Shown: positions 44,718 through 55,074, counted from the first letter of the stretch. The stretch is DNA of 64,000 nt from Flavobacterium laiguense (GCF_003097655.1 NZ_QCZH01000003.1:124001-188000), one strand, 5' to 3'. Notes: generated from the letters alone by a model not told the origin. Made by a program: numbers and translations.

Positions 44718-47324
44718 ATGAACATTAATAAATTTACCATTAAATCGCAGGAAGCCATACAGCTTTCGCAGCAATTGGTTCAGAGTTTGGGTCAACAGCA
44801 AATAGAAAACGAACACATTTTTAAAGCTATTTTCGAAGTTGACGAGAATGTGGCTCCGTTTATTTTGAAAAAGCTCAACGTCAATGTACCATTGTTTCTT
44901 CAAATTTTAGACAGTACTATTCAGAGTTTTCCAAAAGTTTCGGGAGGTGAAATACAGCTTTCCAGAACAGCCAATTCTGCTTTGAACGAAGCCGAAATCA
45001 TTGCCAAAAAAATGAATGACGAATACGTTTCTGTCGAACATTTGATCCTGGCCATATTCGATTCCAAAAGCAAAGTGGCCCAAATCCTAAAAGACCAAGG
45101 GGTAACCGGAAAAGGACTTAAAGCCGCTATCGAAGAATTGCGCAAAGGCGAGCGAGTAACCTCTGCCTCTGCCGAAGAGAATTACAATTCTTTGAACAAA
45201 TACGCTAAAAACCTCAACGAACTCGCCAAAAACGGAAAACTAGATCCCGTAATCGGGCGTGACGAAGAAATTCGACGCGTACTGCAGATCCTGACAAGAA
45301 GAACCAAAAACAACCCAATGCTGGTGGGTGAACCCGGAGTGGGTAAAACCGCCATTGCCGAAGGTCTCGCACATCGTATTGTAGATGGTGACGTACCCGA
45401 TAATTTGAAAGACAAAATCGTATTTTCTCTTGATATGGGAGCCTTAATTGCGGGTGCCAAATACAAAGGGGAATTTGAAGAACGATTGAAATCGGTAGTC
45501 AAAGAAGTCATCGCTGCCGAAGGAGACATCGTATTATTCATTGACGAAATTCACACCCTTGTAGGAGCTGGTGGTGGTGAAGGCGCTATGGATGCTGCTA
45601 ATATCCTGAAACCGGCTTTGGCGCGTGGCGAATTGAGAGCAATTGGAGCAACCACTCTAGACGAATACCAAAAATATTTCGAAAAAGACAAAGCACTCGA
45701 ACGTCGTTTCCAAAAAATTATCATCGAAGAACCCGATACCGAAAGTGCCATTTCAATCCTCAGAGGAATCAAGGAAAAATACGAAACACACCATAAAGTA
45801 CAAATCAAGGATGACGCTATCATTGCTGCCGTAACGCTTTCGCAACGCTACATCACCAATCGTTTCCTTCCGGATAAAGCCATTGACTTAATGGATGAAG
45901 CCGCTTCTAAACTGCGTATGGAAATCAACTCCAAACCAGAAGAACTCGATGTTTTGGATCGAAAAATAATGCAACTGGAAATCGAAATTGAAGCCATAAA
46001 ACGCGAAAAAGACGAAAGTAAACTCAAAGGACTCGGAATGGATTTGGCTAATCTCAAAGAAGAACGAAACGAGATCTACGCCAAATGGAAATCAGAAAAA
46101 GAAGTAGTCGATAACATCCAAAACGTGAAAACCGAAATCGAAGACTTCAAATACGAAGCCGAACGTGCCGAGCGTGAAGGCGATTATGGTAAGGTAGCCG
46201 AAATACGTTACGGAAAAATCAAAGAAGCCCAAGAGCGACTAGCCGTTTTTACCAAACAATTGCAAGAAAACCAATCGGGAACTTCGTTGATTAAAGAAGA
46301 AGTAACCCGTGAAGATATTGCCGAAGTAGTAGCCAAATGGACCGGAATTCCAGTGACCAAAATGCTACAAGGCGAACGCGAAAAACTCTTGCATCTAGAA
46401 GAAGAATTGCACCACAGAGTTGTGGGACAAGAAGAAGCCATCGAAGCCGTGAGTGACGCCGTGCGCCGAAGCCGTGCCGGATTGCAGGATATGAAAAAAC
46501 CGGTGGGAACCTTCCTTTTCCTGGGAACAACAGGAGTGGGAAAAACCGAGCTCGCCAAAGCACTAGCCGAATACCTCTTTGACGATGAAAACGCCATGAC
46601 CCGAATCGACATGAGCGAATACCAAGAACGCCACAGCGTGAGCCGATTGGTTGGTGCGCCTCCGGGATACGTGGGCTATGACGAAGGTGGACAATTGACC
46701 GAGGCTGTGCGTAGAAAACCGTATTCCGTGATTCTGTTGGATGAAATCGAAAAAGCCCATCCAGACACCTTCAACATCTTGTTGCAGGTACTCGACGAAG
46801 GCCGTTTGACCGACAACAAAGGACGTCTAGCCGATTTTAAAAACACCATTATCATTATGACTTCCAACATGGGAAGCGAAATCATACAAGAGAAATTTGA
46901 AAATCTAAAAGGAAGTGTCGAAGCCGCCACCGAAATCGCCAAAATCGAAGTACTCGGATTATTGAAACAAACCGTGCGCCCCGAGTTCATCAACCGTATC
47001 GACGAAATCGTAATGTTCACGCCATTGACCAGTGCCAATATTGCCCAAATCGTAGGATTACAACTCAAAAGCGTGACCAAAATGCTTGCCCAACAAGGCA
47101 TCACGATGGACGCCACACCCGAAGCCATCGCCTATCTATCCGAGAAAGGCTATGACCCTCAATTTGGTGCCAGACCCGTAAAACGAGTAATTCAAAGAGA
47201 CGTCCTCAACCAACTCTCCAAAGAAATCCTCGCCGGTCGAGTAAAACCCGACAGCATCATCTTACTCGATGCCTTCGACAACGAACTCGTTTTTAGAAAT
47301 CAAACCGAGTTGGTACACGAATAA
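44718..47324 (+). CDS. clpB: ATP-dependent disaggregase ClpB
   Basis: This 868-residue AAA+ chaperone rescues aggregated proteins together with DnaK. The N-terminal Clp repeat domain covers residues 1-145. Walker A motifs lie at about 203-210 (GEPGVGKT) and 603-610 (GTTGVGKT), Walker B reads [14 protein letters not shown] and [11 protein letters not shown], and the coiled-coil middle domain spans about 410-525. No heat-shock promoter was identified. Confidence 0.95.
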   Translation: MNINKFTIKSQEAIQLSQQLVQSLGQQQIENEHIFKAIFEVDENVAPFILKKLNVNVPLFLQILDSTIQSFPKVSGGEIQLSRTANSALNEAEIIAKKMNDEYVSVEHLILAIFDSKSKVAQILKDQGVTGKGLKAAIEELRKGERVTSASAEENYNSLNKYAKNLNELAKNGKLDPVIGRDEEIRRVLQILTRRTKNNPMLVGEPGVGKTAIAEGLAHRIVDGDVPDNLKDKIVFSLDMGALIAGAKYKGEFEERLKSVVKEVIAAEGDIVLFIDEIHTLVGAGGGEGAMDAANILKPALARGELRAIGATTLDEYQKYFEKDKALERRFQKIIIEEPDTESAISILRGIKEKYETHHKVQIKDDAIIAAVTLSQRYITNRFLPDKAIDLMDEAASKLRMEINSKPEELDVLDRKIMQLEIEIEAIKREKDESKLKGLGMDLANLKEERNEIYAKWKSEKEVVDNIQNVKTEIEDFKYEAERAEREGDYGKVAEIRYGKIKEAQERLAVFTKQLQENQSGTSLIKEEVTREDIAEVVAKWTGIPVTKMLQGEREKLLHLEEELHHRVVGQEEAIEAVSDAVRRSRAGLQDMKKPVGTFLFLGTTGVGKTELAKALAEYLFDDENAMTRIDMSEYQERHSVSRLVGAPPGYVGYDEGGQLTEAVRRKPYSVILLDEIEKAHPDTFNILLQVLDEGRLTDNKGRLADFKNTIIIMTSNMGSEIIQEKFENLKGSVEAATEIAKIEVLGLLKQTVRPEFINRIDEIVMFTPLTSANIAQIVGLQLKSVTKMLAQQGITMDATPEAIAYLSEKGYDPQFGARPVKRVIQRDVLNQLSKEILAGRVKPDSIILLDAFDNELVFRNQTELVHE

Positions 47325-47341
47325 ACATAATTAAAATCTTT

Positions 47342-47374
47342 AAAACTGCATTGTGGCAACACTTTGCAGTTTTT
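47342..47374 (+). terminator. Rho-independent terminator after clpB
   Basis: aaaactgca (47342-47350) pairs with tgcagtttt (47365-47373) and is followed by T residues. Confidence 0.8.
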
Positions 47375-47503
47375 TTGTTTTAGGAGCTGAGGGATTTTTA
47401 TTAAATATCCTTTTTGTCATATAATAAAAGATATAACATATAAACATAAGATTTATTGGAATAAAAACTTATTTTTGAAAAAAAAAAAACATATCAATTA
47501 ATT

Positions 47504-50500
47504 ATGAAAAAATTTTACGTATTACTTCTATTATCTAGTCTAAAAATAATGGCGCAAATACCAGAACTTGACAACACTTTTAATGTCAAAGATGCAGGTA
47601 TATACCATCAAAACATTGGGACTGGCGGAGTTTTACTTGCAAGTAGCAAAATATTGACTGTTTTTGAAAATCCTGGTTCCGATTATAGTGTGCTTTTACT
47701 TAACCCTGATGGCAGCATTGATACAAATTTTAACACAAAAGATTCCTTTTCTAATAAAAGCATCCAGATTTTTGCAAAACCAGATGGTAGTTTTTTAACG
47801 CTTACCTACGATTATACATTAAAGTCATTCAATTCAAACGGAACAATTAATACCAATTTTACAACTCCCGTAATAACCAGTAATTCTGTATATGGTCTGT
47901 GGGTAAAAGATATACTTTATCAAGAGGATGGGAAAATTATCCTTATTGGAAGGATTAGCAACGTTAATGGTAAATTTGTTGGAGGTTGTGTACGATTAAA
48001 TGCAGACGGAAGTGTTGACACTTCTTTTGTTTTAGAATTTGGATCAGTTGATACAATTACTACACAAAGTGATGGGAAATATATCGTCAGTACTGGCCCT
48101 AAAATTGCACGATTTAAAAGCAATGGTGAACTTGATACTACATTCAAAGTTAATACCACTGTTGATCCTAAACAGCATTTTATCACCAATGGTTTTCAAC
48201 AAAGTGATAATAGTGCTATTAATGATGTAATTGTTCAGTCCGACGGAAAAATAGTTGTTGTAGGATGTAATTTTGTTGCCAATGGCCAAACTGTTTCTTA
48301 CTACATTGTGAGATTAAACCCTAACGGGACTCTGGATACTACATTAAAGTCATTAGACAGTCGAAGTTCTAACGTAAAAAATGCTTACCTTCAAAATGAC
48401 AATAAAATTATCATTACTCTTAATGATGGAACTCTCATTCGTTTAAGTAATGATGGAACTATAGACAACACGTTTAAATACTCCAATTTAATATCACTAG
48501 GAAGTCCATTATATTTTCAAGGAAGTAAAATAATTGTTAGTGCTAACTTTAGAGACAGTCAAGGTTTAACCAGAGCAGGTATTCATAGATTAAATGCTGA
48601 TGGAAGTATAGATTTAACTTTTAATCCACATTCAGGCCCGAATCTATTTCGCGATGGGCTGGCTTATTCCAAACATTATGATTTTAAATCAAAAGTATTA
48701 TTAGACCAAAAGATATTATTAGTTGGAAATATCACCACTTATAATGATAACGTGGTCCGAAATATATGCCGAATTAATCAAAACGGCGAATATGATCCAA
48801 CTTTCAAGTTAGATCCAACTGTGAAAATATATGCACAAAACTCCCAACCGAACGGTTATTTAATTTTACCTCAGGTAGACGGGAAAATTTTATTAATGCA
48901 TAATAATGCTATTGAAGAAAATAACAATACAAAAAGCCTTATCCGATTGAATAACGATGGAAGTTTAGATAAGACCTTTAATTTTAAAGATTATTCCAGC
49001 AGTATTACTGACGTAAAGCTTTTAGAAAACGGAAAAATTTTGCTTATGGGACAAAGTGGAATTTTTGTTAAAGCGGGAGCTTATTATGGTACATATGTAA
49101 ATACAGTACTTCTACTTAATACAGATGGTTCTATTGACACTAATTTTAATGGAGCTTTCAACCAGAAACCTATAAGTATTTCTCTTCTGGCTAACAATAA
49201 ATTCTTAATTTCTTTTTATAGAGAAAATTACGTCTATGGTTATGATCCTGTGATAAAATTTAACGAAGATGGTTCGAAAGACTCCTCTTTTAAGGTTTCG
49301 GGTTTTCAACCTTATTACAAAGCAAAAGAATTAAGTAATGGCAAATTATTAGCTATTATCGGTCAAATGTTGACAAGAGTAAATGCTGACGGATCTCCTG
49401 ATCCAACTTTTACCCCATACTCAATAGAAAAAACCTATTCTAATAAATACGATCGTTTCGATTTTTATGAAAATGGAGAAATTAATTTATTTTTCTCCAC
49501 TTATTCAACAAATTCAACTTCAAAATTAACCCTTAGTTCAGAAGGAAAATTACTCAACACAACCGTTTACAAAACTGCATTTAACTTTGAAATTCAAAAC
49601 TGTGAAGACATCCTGTTTTACGGCTATTTTGATAAAATTGGAGATGTTACTAAACATAGTTTCGCTCGTTACAAAACATCAAATTTAGTTTCTAATCCAA
49701 ATCCTTTAGGTGAAATATATCAGCCATTTACAAAAGGGCAAACTTTAGGTAATCTTAAAGTTTCCGGAGATAATTTAAAGTGGTATAATACTCAGAGTCC
49801 TTGTGGTCTAAATAATAAATTGGCAAAAAAAGGGAATGATGAAACTTTTTTGCCTTCATCGACACCACTTGTGGACGGAATCACATATTATGCATCACAA
49901 ACAATAAACGGTATTGAAAGCAGTTATAGATTGCCTGTTAAGGTATACGAAGGATTGCCAGTAGCCAATGCAGGATCTGATGTAACAATCAACTGTACCA
50001 CGCCAAGCACGACCTTATCGGCAACAGGAGGAGTTTCTTATTCTTGGAGTCCAGCGACTGGATTAAGTGCAACAAATATTGCCAATCCTGTAGCCACACC
50101 TGCTGCCACGACCACCTATACGGTAACGGTAACAGAGGCAAACGGCGGTATAAAAACAGACGATGTAATAGTTACGGTAGACAAAGGATTGCCAGTAGCC
50201 AATGCAGGAACCGATGTGACAATCAATTGCACCACGCCAAGCACAACCTTATCGGTAACGGGAGGAGTTTCTTACTCATGGACTCCAGCGACTGGATTAA
50301 GCGTAACGAATATTGCCAATCCTGTAGCCACACCTACTGCCACGATCACTTATACGGTAACGGTAACAGGGGCAAACGGCTGTATAAAAACAGACGATGT
50401 AATAGTTACGGTAGACAAAGGATTACCAGTAGCCAATGCGGGAACCGATGTGACAATCAATTGCACCATGCCAAGCACGAGCTTATCGGCAACAGGAGGA

Positions 50501-51145
50501 GTTTCTTATTCTTGGAATCCAGCGACTGGATTAAGCGCAACAAATATTGCCAATCCTGTAGCCACACCAGCTGCCACGACCACCTATACGGTAACGGTAA
50601 CAGGGGCAAACGGCTGTACAAAAACTGACGATGTAATAGTTACGGTTGACAAAGGATTACCAGTAGCCAATGCGGGAACCGATGTAACAATCAACTTTAC
50701 CACGCCAAGCACGACCTTATCGTCAACAGGAGGAGTTTCTTATTCATGGAATCCAGCGACTGGATTAAGCGCAACAAATATTGCCAATCCTGTAGCCACA
50801 CCGGCTGCCACGACAACTTATACGGTAACGGTAACAGGGGCAAACAGCTGTATAAAAACAGACGATGTAATAGTTACTGTTTATTCTTCTACATTGGGTT
50901 TAAAAGAAAATGATTTTCCCAATTTAGTAGCATACCCCAATCCTATTAAAGATTACTATATAATATCAAATAATGAAGAAATAAATAAAGTTGAAGTTTA
51001 TAATTCATTAGGACAATTACTATTTAGCAATAAATACGATACGAGTAGCATCAAAATTGATTTTTATTCTTTGAATTCAGGTTTATATTTTGTTAAAATA
51101 TATTCTGAAAATAAAATGGCAACAATAAAAACAATTAAAAACTAA
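47504..51145 (+). CDS. Large type IX-secreted protein with delta-60 propeller repeats and four identical-period Ig/PKD-like repeats
   Basis: This 1213-residue exported protein has a signal peptide (ending KIMAQ). Residues about 20-690 contain delta-60 (DUF5122) repeats with NPDGSIDTNFN and LNADGSVDTSF motifs, which form beta-propellers. Residues about 817-1128 contain four 78-residue repeats (PVANAGTDVTINCTTPSTTL, GGVSYSWNPATGLSATNIAN), encoded by an exact 234-base period from 49952. Residues 1129-1213 form a type-A type IX secretion sorting domain (LVAYPNPIKDYYIIS..., GLYFVKIYS). It is probably a cell-surface or released adhesin-like protein. Confidence 0.88.
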   Translation: MKKFYVLLLLSSLKIMAQIPELDNTFNVKDAGIYHQNIGTGGVLLASSKILTVFENPGSDYSVLLLNPDGSIDTNFNTKDSFSNKSIQIFAKPDGSFLTLTYDYTLKSFNSNGTINTNFTTPVITSNSVYGLWVKDILYQEDGKIILIGRISNVNGKFVGGCVRLNADGSVDTSFVLEFGSVDTITTQSDGKYIVSTGPKIARFKSNGELDTTFKVNTTVDPKQHFITNGFQQSDNSAINDVIVQSDGKIVVVGCNFVANGQTVSYYIVRLNPNGTLDTTLKSLDSRSSNVKNAYLQNDNKIIITLNDGTLIRLSNDGTIDNTFKYSNLISLGSPLYFQGSKIIVSANFRDSQGLTRAGIHRLNADGSIDLTFNPHSGPNLFRDGLAYSKHYDFKSKVLLDQKILLVGNITTYNDNVVRNICRINQNGEYDPTFKLDPTVKIYAQNSQPNGYLILPQVDGKILLMHNNAIEENNNTKSLIRLNNDGSLDKTFNFKDYSSSITDVKLLENGKILLMGQSGIFVKAGAYYGTYVNTVLLLNTDGSIDTNFNGAFNQKPISISLLANNKFLISFYRENYVYGYDPVIKFNEDGSKDSSFKVSGFQPYYKAKELSNGKLLAIIGQMLTRVNADGSPDPTFTPYSIEKTYSNKYDRFDFYENGEINLFFSTYSTNSTSKLTLSSEGKLLNTTVYKTAFNFEIQNCEDILFYGYFDKIGDVTKHSFARYKTSNLVSNPNPLGEIYQPFTKGQTLGNLKVSGDNLKWYNTQSPCGLNNKLAKKGNDETFLPSSTPLVDGITYYASQTINGIESSYRLPVKVYEGLPVANAGSDVTINCTTPSTTLSATGGVSYSWSPATGLSATNIANPVATPAATTTYTVTVTEANGGIKTDDVIVTVDKGLPVANAGTDVTINCTTPSTTLSVTGGVSYSWTPATGLSVTNIANPVATPTATITYTVTVTGANGCIKTDDVIVTVDKGLPVANAGTDVTINCTMPSTSLSATGGVSYSWNPATGLSATNIANPVATPAATTTYTVTVTGANGCTKTDDVIVTVDKGLPVANAGTDVTINFTTPSTTLSSTGGVSYSWNPATGLSATNIANPVATPAATTTYTVTVTGANSCIKTDDVIVTVYSSTLGLKENDFPNLVAYPNPIKDYYIISNNEEINKVEVYNSLGQLLFSNKYDTSSIKIDFYSLNSGLYFVKIYSENKMATIKTIKN
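49952..50887 (+). repeat. Four tandem 234-bp repeats inside the type IX-secreted protein gene
   Basis: The units start at 49952, 50186, 50420 and 50654, an exact spacing of 234 bases, with only scattered base differences. Units 2 and 3 keep both cysteines (INCT and ANGC). Unit 1 has Gly in place of the second Cys, and unit 4 has Phe in place of the first. Such arrays change copy number easily by recombination. Confidence 0.9.
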
Positions 51146-51243
51146 GATTTAAATAGTTTTAGAATTACCATTGATTGATAATGACGTTCATAAAGTCCCC
51201 TCGCTAGCCAGCGTCCCCCCGTGAATGTACACAATCGAAACTC

Positions 51244-51366
51244 CCCCCGCTGGTTTGAGCACCTTTTCCGCTAGCGCGATGCCTCTGGCTCGTGCACACA
51301 AGACGAGTATTTACAATCTAAAAACGAAAAAGCAACTCCATAACGGGGTTGCTTTTTTGTTTTAGC
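51244..51366 (+). repeat. Family B repeat, copy 1
   Basis: Starts ccccgctggtttgagc and includes cgctagcgcgatgcctctgg, gagtatttacaatct and a terminator-like aaaaagcaac/gttgctttttt hairpin. Further copies lie at 58022-58141, 58182-58241, 59376-59494 and 59605-59671. Confidence 0.75.
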
Positions 51367-51415
51367 TTGCTCAATGAAGTCTCGTGGCTACTCTACACAT
51401 GCTAGACAATCAATC

Positions 51416-51540
51416 AAAATCCCACAATCCAAGTCCTTGCGAGGTACGAAGCAATCTCACTATCAAAAGCAAACCCAACATTCATTGGAACAGATATAGC
51501 AAATGTGATTGCTTCGTACCTCGCAAAGACTCAGCGAACG
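51416..51540. repeat. Family C long inverted repeat, copy 1
   Basis: cgaggtacgaagcaatc (51440-51456) pairs perfectly with gattgcttcgtacctcg (51507-51523) across a 50-base spacer. A second copy with a compensated base change lies at 52428-52540, and a left-half copy at 58258-58320. Confidence 0.8.
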
Positions 51541-52078
51541 TAAAATTACCATCAAGAAAATCACTCGTTTTACGAAGTCGGGAGACCTGCACTCTACGAT
51601 TCCGAAAGATTTCGGAACCAGATTGCGTCACACACGCTGAGCAAACAATACGATTCCACAATCAAATTCGTTACGAGGTACCAAGCACCCGAGAGAAACT
51701 AACTGAGCGTTGGCCAATATCACTGTTGGAACGGAAATACTAAATGAGAGAAGTTTCTTTTTTCAGTAGAGATTATTCAGGTTTTGGCATTTTATAAAAA
51801 TAAGTTTTATCTTGTTTAAACTAAAAATAAATGTGTTTTATCGTTAATTTGAGATAATTTAACTATTTTTATCTCAGCTTTTGAAAGCCAAAACCAATCG
51901 AAAAAACAGTAACATATTGTCTTTCACAGCATTTAAAAACAAAAAAGAACTTAGAGCTTATCATTAACAAAAGGAATAAAAACATAACATTATGAAATCG
52001 CCATGACAAAATTTGTCACAATCACCAATGAAGATCTAGCGATACCATATTCCATTAAAAAACAAATATTATCTACAT

Positions 52079-52327
52079 ATGAAATTAACATTGAAAAATA
52101 AAAAAATATCTCCAATGAAAATCTTAATCGATTTTTTTGCATCTCTATATGATTTGGTTATTGCTTTTTTTGCATCACTCTATGATCTGGTTTATGATTT
52201 TATAAAGTTTTTAGGGGACTATCTAAAATGGGCTACTGATATCCGCTCTTTTAAATCTACTAATTTTGACAAACAAGCTAAGGAACCAATACAAGTCCAC
52301 AATCAAAATCCTTTCGACATCCGATAA
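52079..52327 (+). CDS. Possible small membrane-associated protein with an internal duplication
   Basis: The 82-residue frame has a basic N-terminus (MKLTLKNKKISPMK) and a hydrophobic core with two near-identical segments, FFASLYDLVIA and FFASLYDLVYD. The C-terminal quarter enters repeat-like sequence. I do not recognise it. Coding status is uncertain. Confidence 0.35.
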   Translation: MKLTLKNKKISPMKILIDFFASLYDLVIAFFASLYDLVYDFIKFLGDYLKWATDIRSFKSTNFDKQAKEPIQVHNQNPFDIR

Positions 52328-52360
52328 TTGTTCCACTAAATATTTGAATCCTTGTTCAGC

Positions 52361-52540
52361 GATTCCGAAAGCTTTCGGAACCCGACTCCGCTACTCACAC
52401 TCAGCAAACAATACAATTCCACAATCAAAGTCCTTGCGAGGAACGAAGCAATCTCACTATCAAAAGCAAACCCAACAATCATTGGAACGGATATAGCAAA
52501 TGTGATTGCTTCGTTCCTCACAAAGACTCAGCGAACGTAA
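52361..52540. repeat. Family C long inverted repeat, copy 2, with preceding hairpin
   Basis: A gattccgaaagctttcggaa palindrome (52361-52380) is followed by gaggaacgaagcaatc (52438-52453), which pairs with gattgcttcgttcctc (52504-52519). Compared with copy 1 the A/T change occurs on both arms, so pairing is kept. Confidence 0.8.
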
Positions 52541-52653
52541 AATAACCTCTGTAAAGTCTCCAGACTTCGCCACACTCGCTGAGCAAACTAATGCGGAATC
52601 GATGATGTGAATTTTTCCTTATCTTTGAGTAACGAACCCAAAAAACTATAATT

Positions 52654-53157
52654 ATGAAAAATAACATCCTCAAAAATGGAATTTTAGGCGGAATAATAGT
52701 TTCTATTGTTATGATTTCGATGCTATTTTACATGAAAGCTTATCCAGATCGTGAGCCCAATGCCATTATAGGTTTTAGCAGTATGTTTTTGGCTTTTATT
52801 TTCGTAATATTGGGTATAAAACAAGAACGTACGAATAATAATGGTGTAATCACTTTTGGAAAAGCATTCCTGACTGGCTTCGCAATTACATTCGTTATTT
52901 CAACCCTATACGTTTTGGTTTGGCTTGTAATTTATTATAACTTTTTTCCTGATTTTATGGAAAAATACAGCGAAATGGTGCTAAAAAATGCCAAACCTGA
53001 AGAGCTTGCCGCAAAAACCACCGAAATGAATCAAATGGCAGCATGGTATAAAAATCCGCTAATGATAATTTTGCTAACTTACATGGAAATTTTTCCAATA
53101 GGAATTGTAGTTTCATTAATTGGTGCATTATTTTTGAAAAGAAATAGTTCTTCTTAA
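52654..53157 (+). CDS. DUF4199-family membrane protein
   Basis: This 167-residue four-helix integral membrane protein resembles the DUF4199 family of Bacteroidota (NGILGGIIVSIVMISMLFYM at the start, a TFGKAFLTGFAITFVISTLY middle, and FPIGIVVSLIGALFLKR at the end). Function is unknown. It stands alone and is followed by the broken GMP reductase gene. Confidence 0.78.
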   Translation: MKNNILKNGILGGIIVSIVMISMLFYMKAYPDREPNAIIGFSSMFLAFIFVILGIKQERTNNNGVITFGKAFLTGFAITFVISTLYVLVWLVIYYNFFPDFMEKYSEMVLKNAKPEELAAKTTEMNQMAAWYKNPLMIILLTYMEIFPIGIVVSLIGALFLKRNSSS

Positions 53158-53307
53158 ATACTATACTATAAAAAAATCAGTCCCACGCACTACAAAATCA
53201 CTTTGAATCCAAATAATTATTGAAGAACGATTCAATATTTTAACTCATATTTATCTCTGTTTTTTTATTAAAACTATACATTTGTTAGGTAATCATATTT
53301 GAAAATC

Positions 53308-54154
53308 ATGAGAATAGAAATTAGGGTTCAAAGATGTAATGATCAGACCCAAACGCTCTACTTTAAAGAGCAGATCACAGGTTTCATTGGAGAGGGAATA
53401 TAAGTTTTTGCACAGTACCACCACTTGGTCTGGAGTTCCTATCATGGGAGCCAATATGGATACGGTGGGTACTTTTGAAATGGCATTGGCATTGGCCAAA
53501 GAAAATCTTTTTACAGCCATTCATAAACATTATTCTCTTAAGTAATGGAGTGAATTTATGAAAAATGCACCCGAGAATATCCATGATTATATCGCGGTAA
53601 GTTCAGGAACCGGAAAAAATGATTTCAAGAAAATAGGTGAAATATTTGAACAAAGTCCACAATTAAAATTCATTTGCATCAATGTTGCCAATGGCTACTC
53701 GGAGCATTTTGTAAGTTTCCTGAAAAAAGCACGCGACCAATATCCCGATAAAGTAATTATTGCAGGAAATGTAGTCACCGGAGAAATGGTCGAAGAATTA
53801 CTATTAGCCGGTGCCGGTGCCGATTTTGTCATGCTCGGCGGAATGCTTGCCGGCCATACCGAAAGCGGTGGAGAATTGGTTGAAATTGACGGTGAAAAAT
53901 ATAAAAAATTCTACGGTATGAGTTCGGAAACTGCGATGAACAAACACGTTGGCGGTGTCGCCGAATACCGTGCCAGCGAAGGAAAAACGGGTCAAGTTCC
54001 TTTCAAAGGCGATGTTATCAATACTTTAAAAAATATTCTTGGCGGCATTAGAAGCACTTGTACCTATGTGGGCGCTTCCAAATTGAAAGAGCTAACCAAA
54101 CGAACCACTTTTATTCGGGTTTTGGAACAAGAGAATGTCATTTTCAACAAATAA
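53308..54154 (+). pseudogene. guaC: GMP reductase, broken by a frameshift, a stop codon and an internal deletion
   Basis: ATG 53308 begins MRIE, then the frame shifts; the family sequence [16 protein letters not shown] resumes in another frame. The second part reads through IHKHYSLK to a TAA at about 53543 and continues in frame as [20 protein letters not shown]. Within residues that match [20 protein letters not shown], about 59 residues are missing between ELLLAG and [10 protein letters not shown]. The missing block includes the GPGSVCTT loop with the catalytic Cys. The C-terminal part ([20 protein letters not shown]) is intact. The product cannot reduce GMP to IMP. Confidence 0.85.
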
Positions 54155-54162
54155 TTACAATA

Positions 54163-54194
54163 CAAACACTGGTCAAAAGGCTGGTGTTTTTTTT
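54163..54194 (+). terminator. Terminator-like hairpin after guaC
   Basis: aaacact (54164-54170) pairs with ggtgttt (54183-54189, one G-T pair) followed by a T-tract. Weak stem. Confidence 0.5.
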
Positions 54195-54300
54195 AGGAGC
54201 ATAACAATGGATTTTCATAACAGCTTTACTCCCGCTGTCCGCTATATCTTTTGCGCCGAACACCGGCACAAAAGGATACTTGCTTCCATCGGGGCTAAAG
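54195..54300 (+). repeat. Dispersed palindromic repeat, family A copy 3
   Basis: Begins aggagc and ends cggggctaaag. The central arms cttttgcgccg and cggcacaaaag pair with one mismatch. Confidence 0.75.
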
Positions 54301-54343
54301 AAGACCTTTATCGTGCGTGCTCATGATAAATTCAAAATTTATT

Positions 54344-54394
54344 TTTCGTTTTTGATAATATTATTTCGTTTTTAATAATATTGAATTATCTTTG
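54344..54394 (+). promoter_or_regulatory. Promoter and direct-repeat operator of the HigBA pair
   Basis: A 19-base unit, tttcgtttttRataatatt, is present twice with a 20-base period (54344-54362 and 54364-54382). It is followed by the -7 element TATCTTTG at 54387-54394, only 4 bases before the toxin ATG. Repeats overlapping the promoter suit autoregulation by the antitoxin. Confidence 0.55.
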
Positions 54395-54398
54395 CTAT

Positions 54399-54692
54399 AT
54401 GGTTGTCATCACAAAAACTAAACTAATACTATTTTACGAAACCGAACCAATAGCCAAAGAGCCATTGCTAAAGTGGTACAATACAGTGTTATTAAGTGAC
54501 TGGACTGATTTTCACAGTATAAAACAAACCTATAATAGTGTAGATAGCATAGGAAACGACAGATTCGTTTTTAATGTTTCTGGTAATAAATATAGAATTG
54601 TAGCCATGATTCATTTTAGCAAAAGGACACTATATCTAAGATTTGTCGGCACACATAAACAATATGATAAAATAGACTGTAAAACGATATAA
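54399..54692 (+). CDS. higB: HigB-family mRNA interferase toxin
   Basis: The protein has 97 residues from ATG 54399, the start nearest the promoter; the upstream in-frame codon at 54381 overlaps the operator. It resembles RelE-like HigB toxins (WYNTVLLSDWTDFHSIKQTY, NDRFVFNVSGNKYRIVAMIH, TLYLRFVGTHKQYDKID). It would cut mRNA on ribosomes. It is followed after 1 base by the antitoxin gene, the inverted HigBA order. Confidence 0.85.
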   Translation: MVVITKTKLILFYETEPIAKEPLLKWYNTVLLSDWTDFHSIKQTYNSVDSIGNDRFVFNVSGNKYRIVAMIHFSKRTLYLRFVGTHKQYDKIDCKTI

Positions 54693-54693
54693 A

Positions 54694-55074
54694 ATGAAAA
54701 AGATACTATCAAAAAATGATTTTGAAACAGCTGAAAAAAAAATGAATGACTTGTTAAATTCAGCTACCCAAAAAGGAGGTTTTGATTTCTTGACAGCAAA
54801 AGAAACCGAAGAACTCGAAGAATCCACTCAAATAGTGAAACAGTATGAAGATGCAAATTTCAAAATAGAGACACCTCAGACAGTGCAAGAATTAATAGCT
54901 TTTAAAATGTTTGAAAAAAACTTAAAGCAAAAAGACATTGCTAAAATGTTAGACACAACTGACACAAAGCTTTCTGAAATAATGCACAACAAAAGAAAGC
55001 CAAGTATTTCCTTTTTAAAGGCATTAAACCAAGTATTGGGAATTGACGGGAATTTGTTATTACGAATCGTTTAA
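54694..55074 (+). CDS. higA: HigA-family antitoxin with XRE helix-turn-helix
   Basis: This 126-residue antitoxin has an acidic N-terminal toxin-binding part (KGGFDFLTAKETEELEESTQ) and a C-terminal HTH (LKQKDIAKMLDTTDTKLSEI). It is expected to neutralise HigB and repress the operon, probably through the repeated operator upstream. Confidence 0.88.
   Translation: MKKILSKNDFETAEKKMNDLLNSATQKGGFDFLTAKETEELEESTQIVKQYEDANFKIETPQTVQELIAFKMFEKNLKQKDIAKMLDTTDTKLSEIMHNKRKPSISFLKALNQVLGIDGNLLLRIV

Larger units (their letters stand above)
51146..52078. other. Repeat-filled intergenic region
   Basis: No gene recognised. It holds a family B repeat (51244-51366), a family C long inverted repeat (51416-51540) and a gattccgaaag...cggaacc hairpin (51598-51619). 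The rest is AT-rich. Confidence 0.6.

Noticed and set aside
50044..50628. 194-codon open frame inside the tandem repeats
   Set aside because: It is a shifted frame of the 234-base repeats, kept open because the period is a multiple of three. The repeat protein in the other frame is clearly the real product.
49952..50887. CRISPR array
   Set aside because: The units are 234 bases, contiguous, without spacers, and coding.
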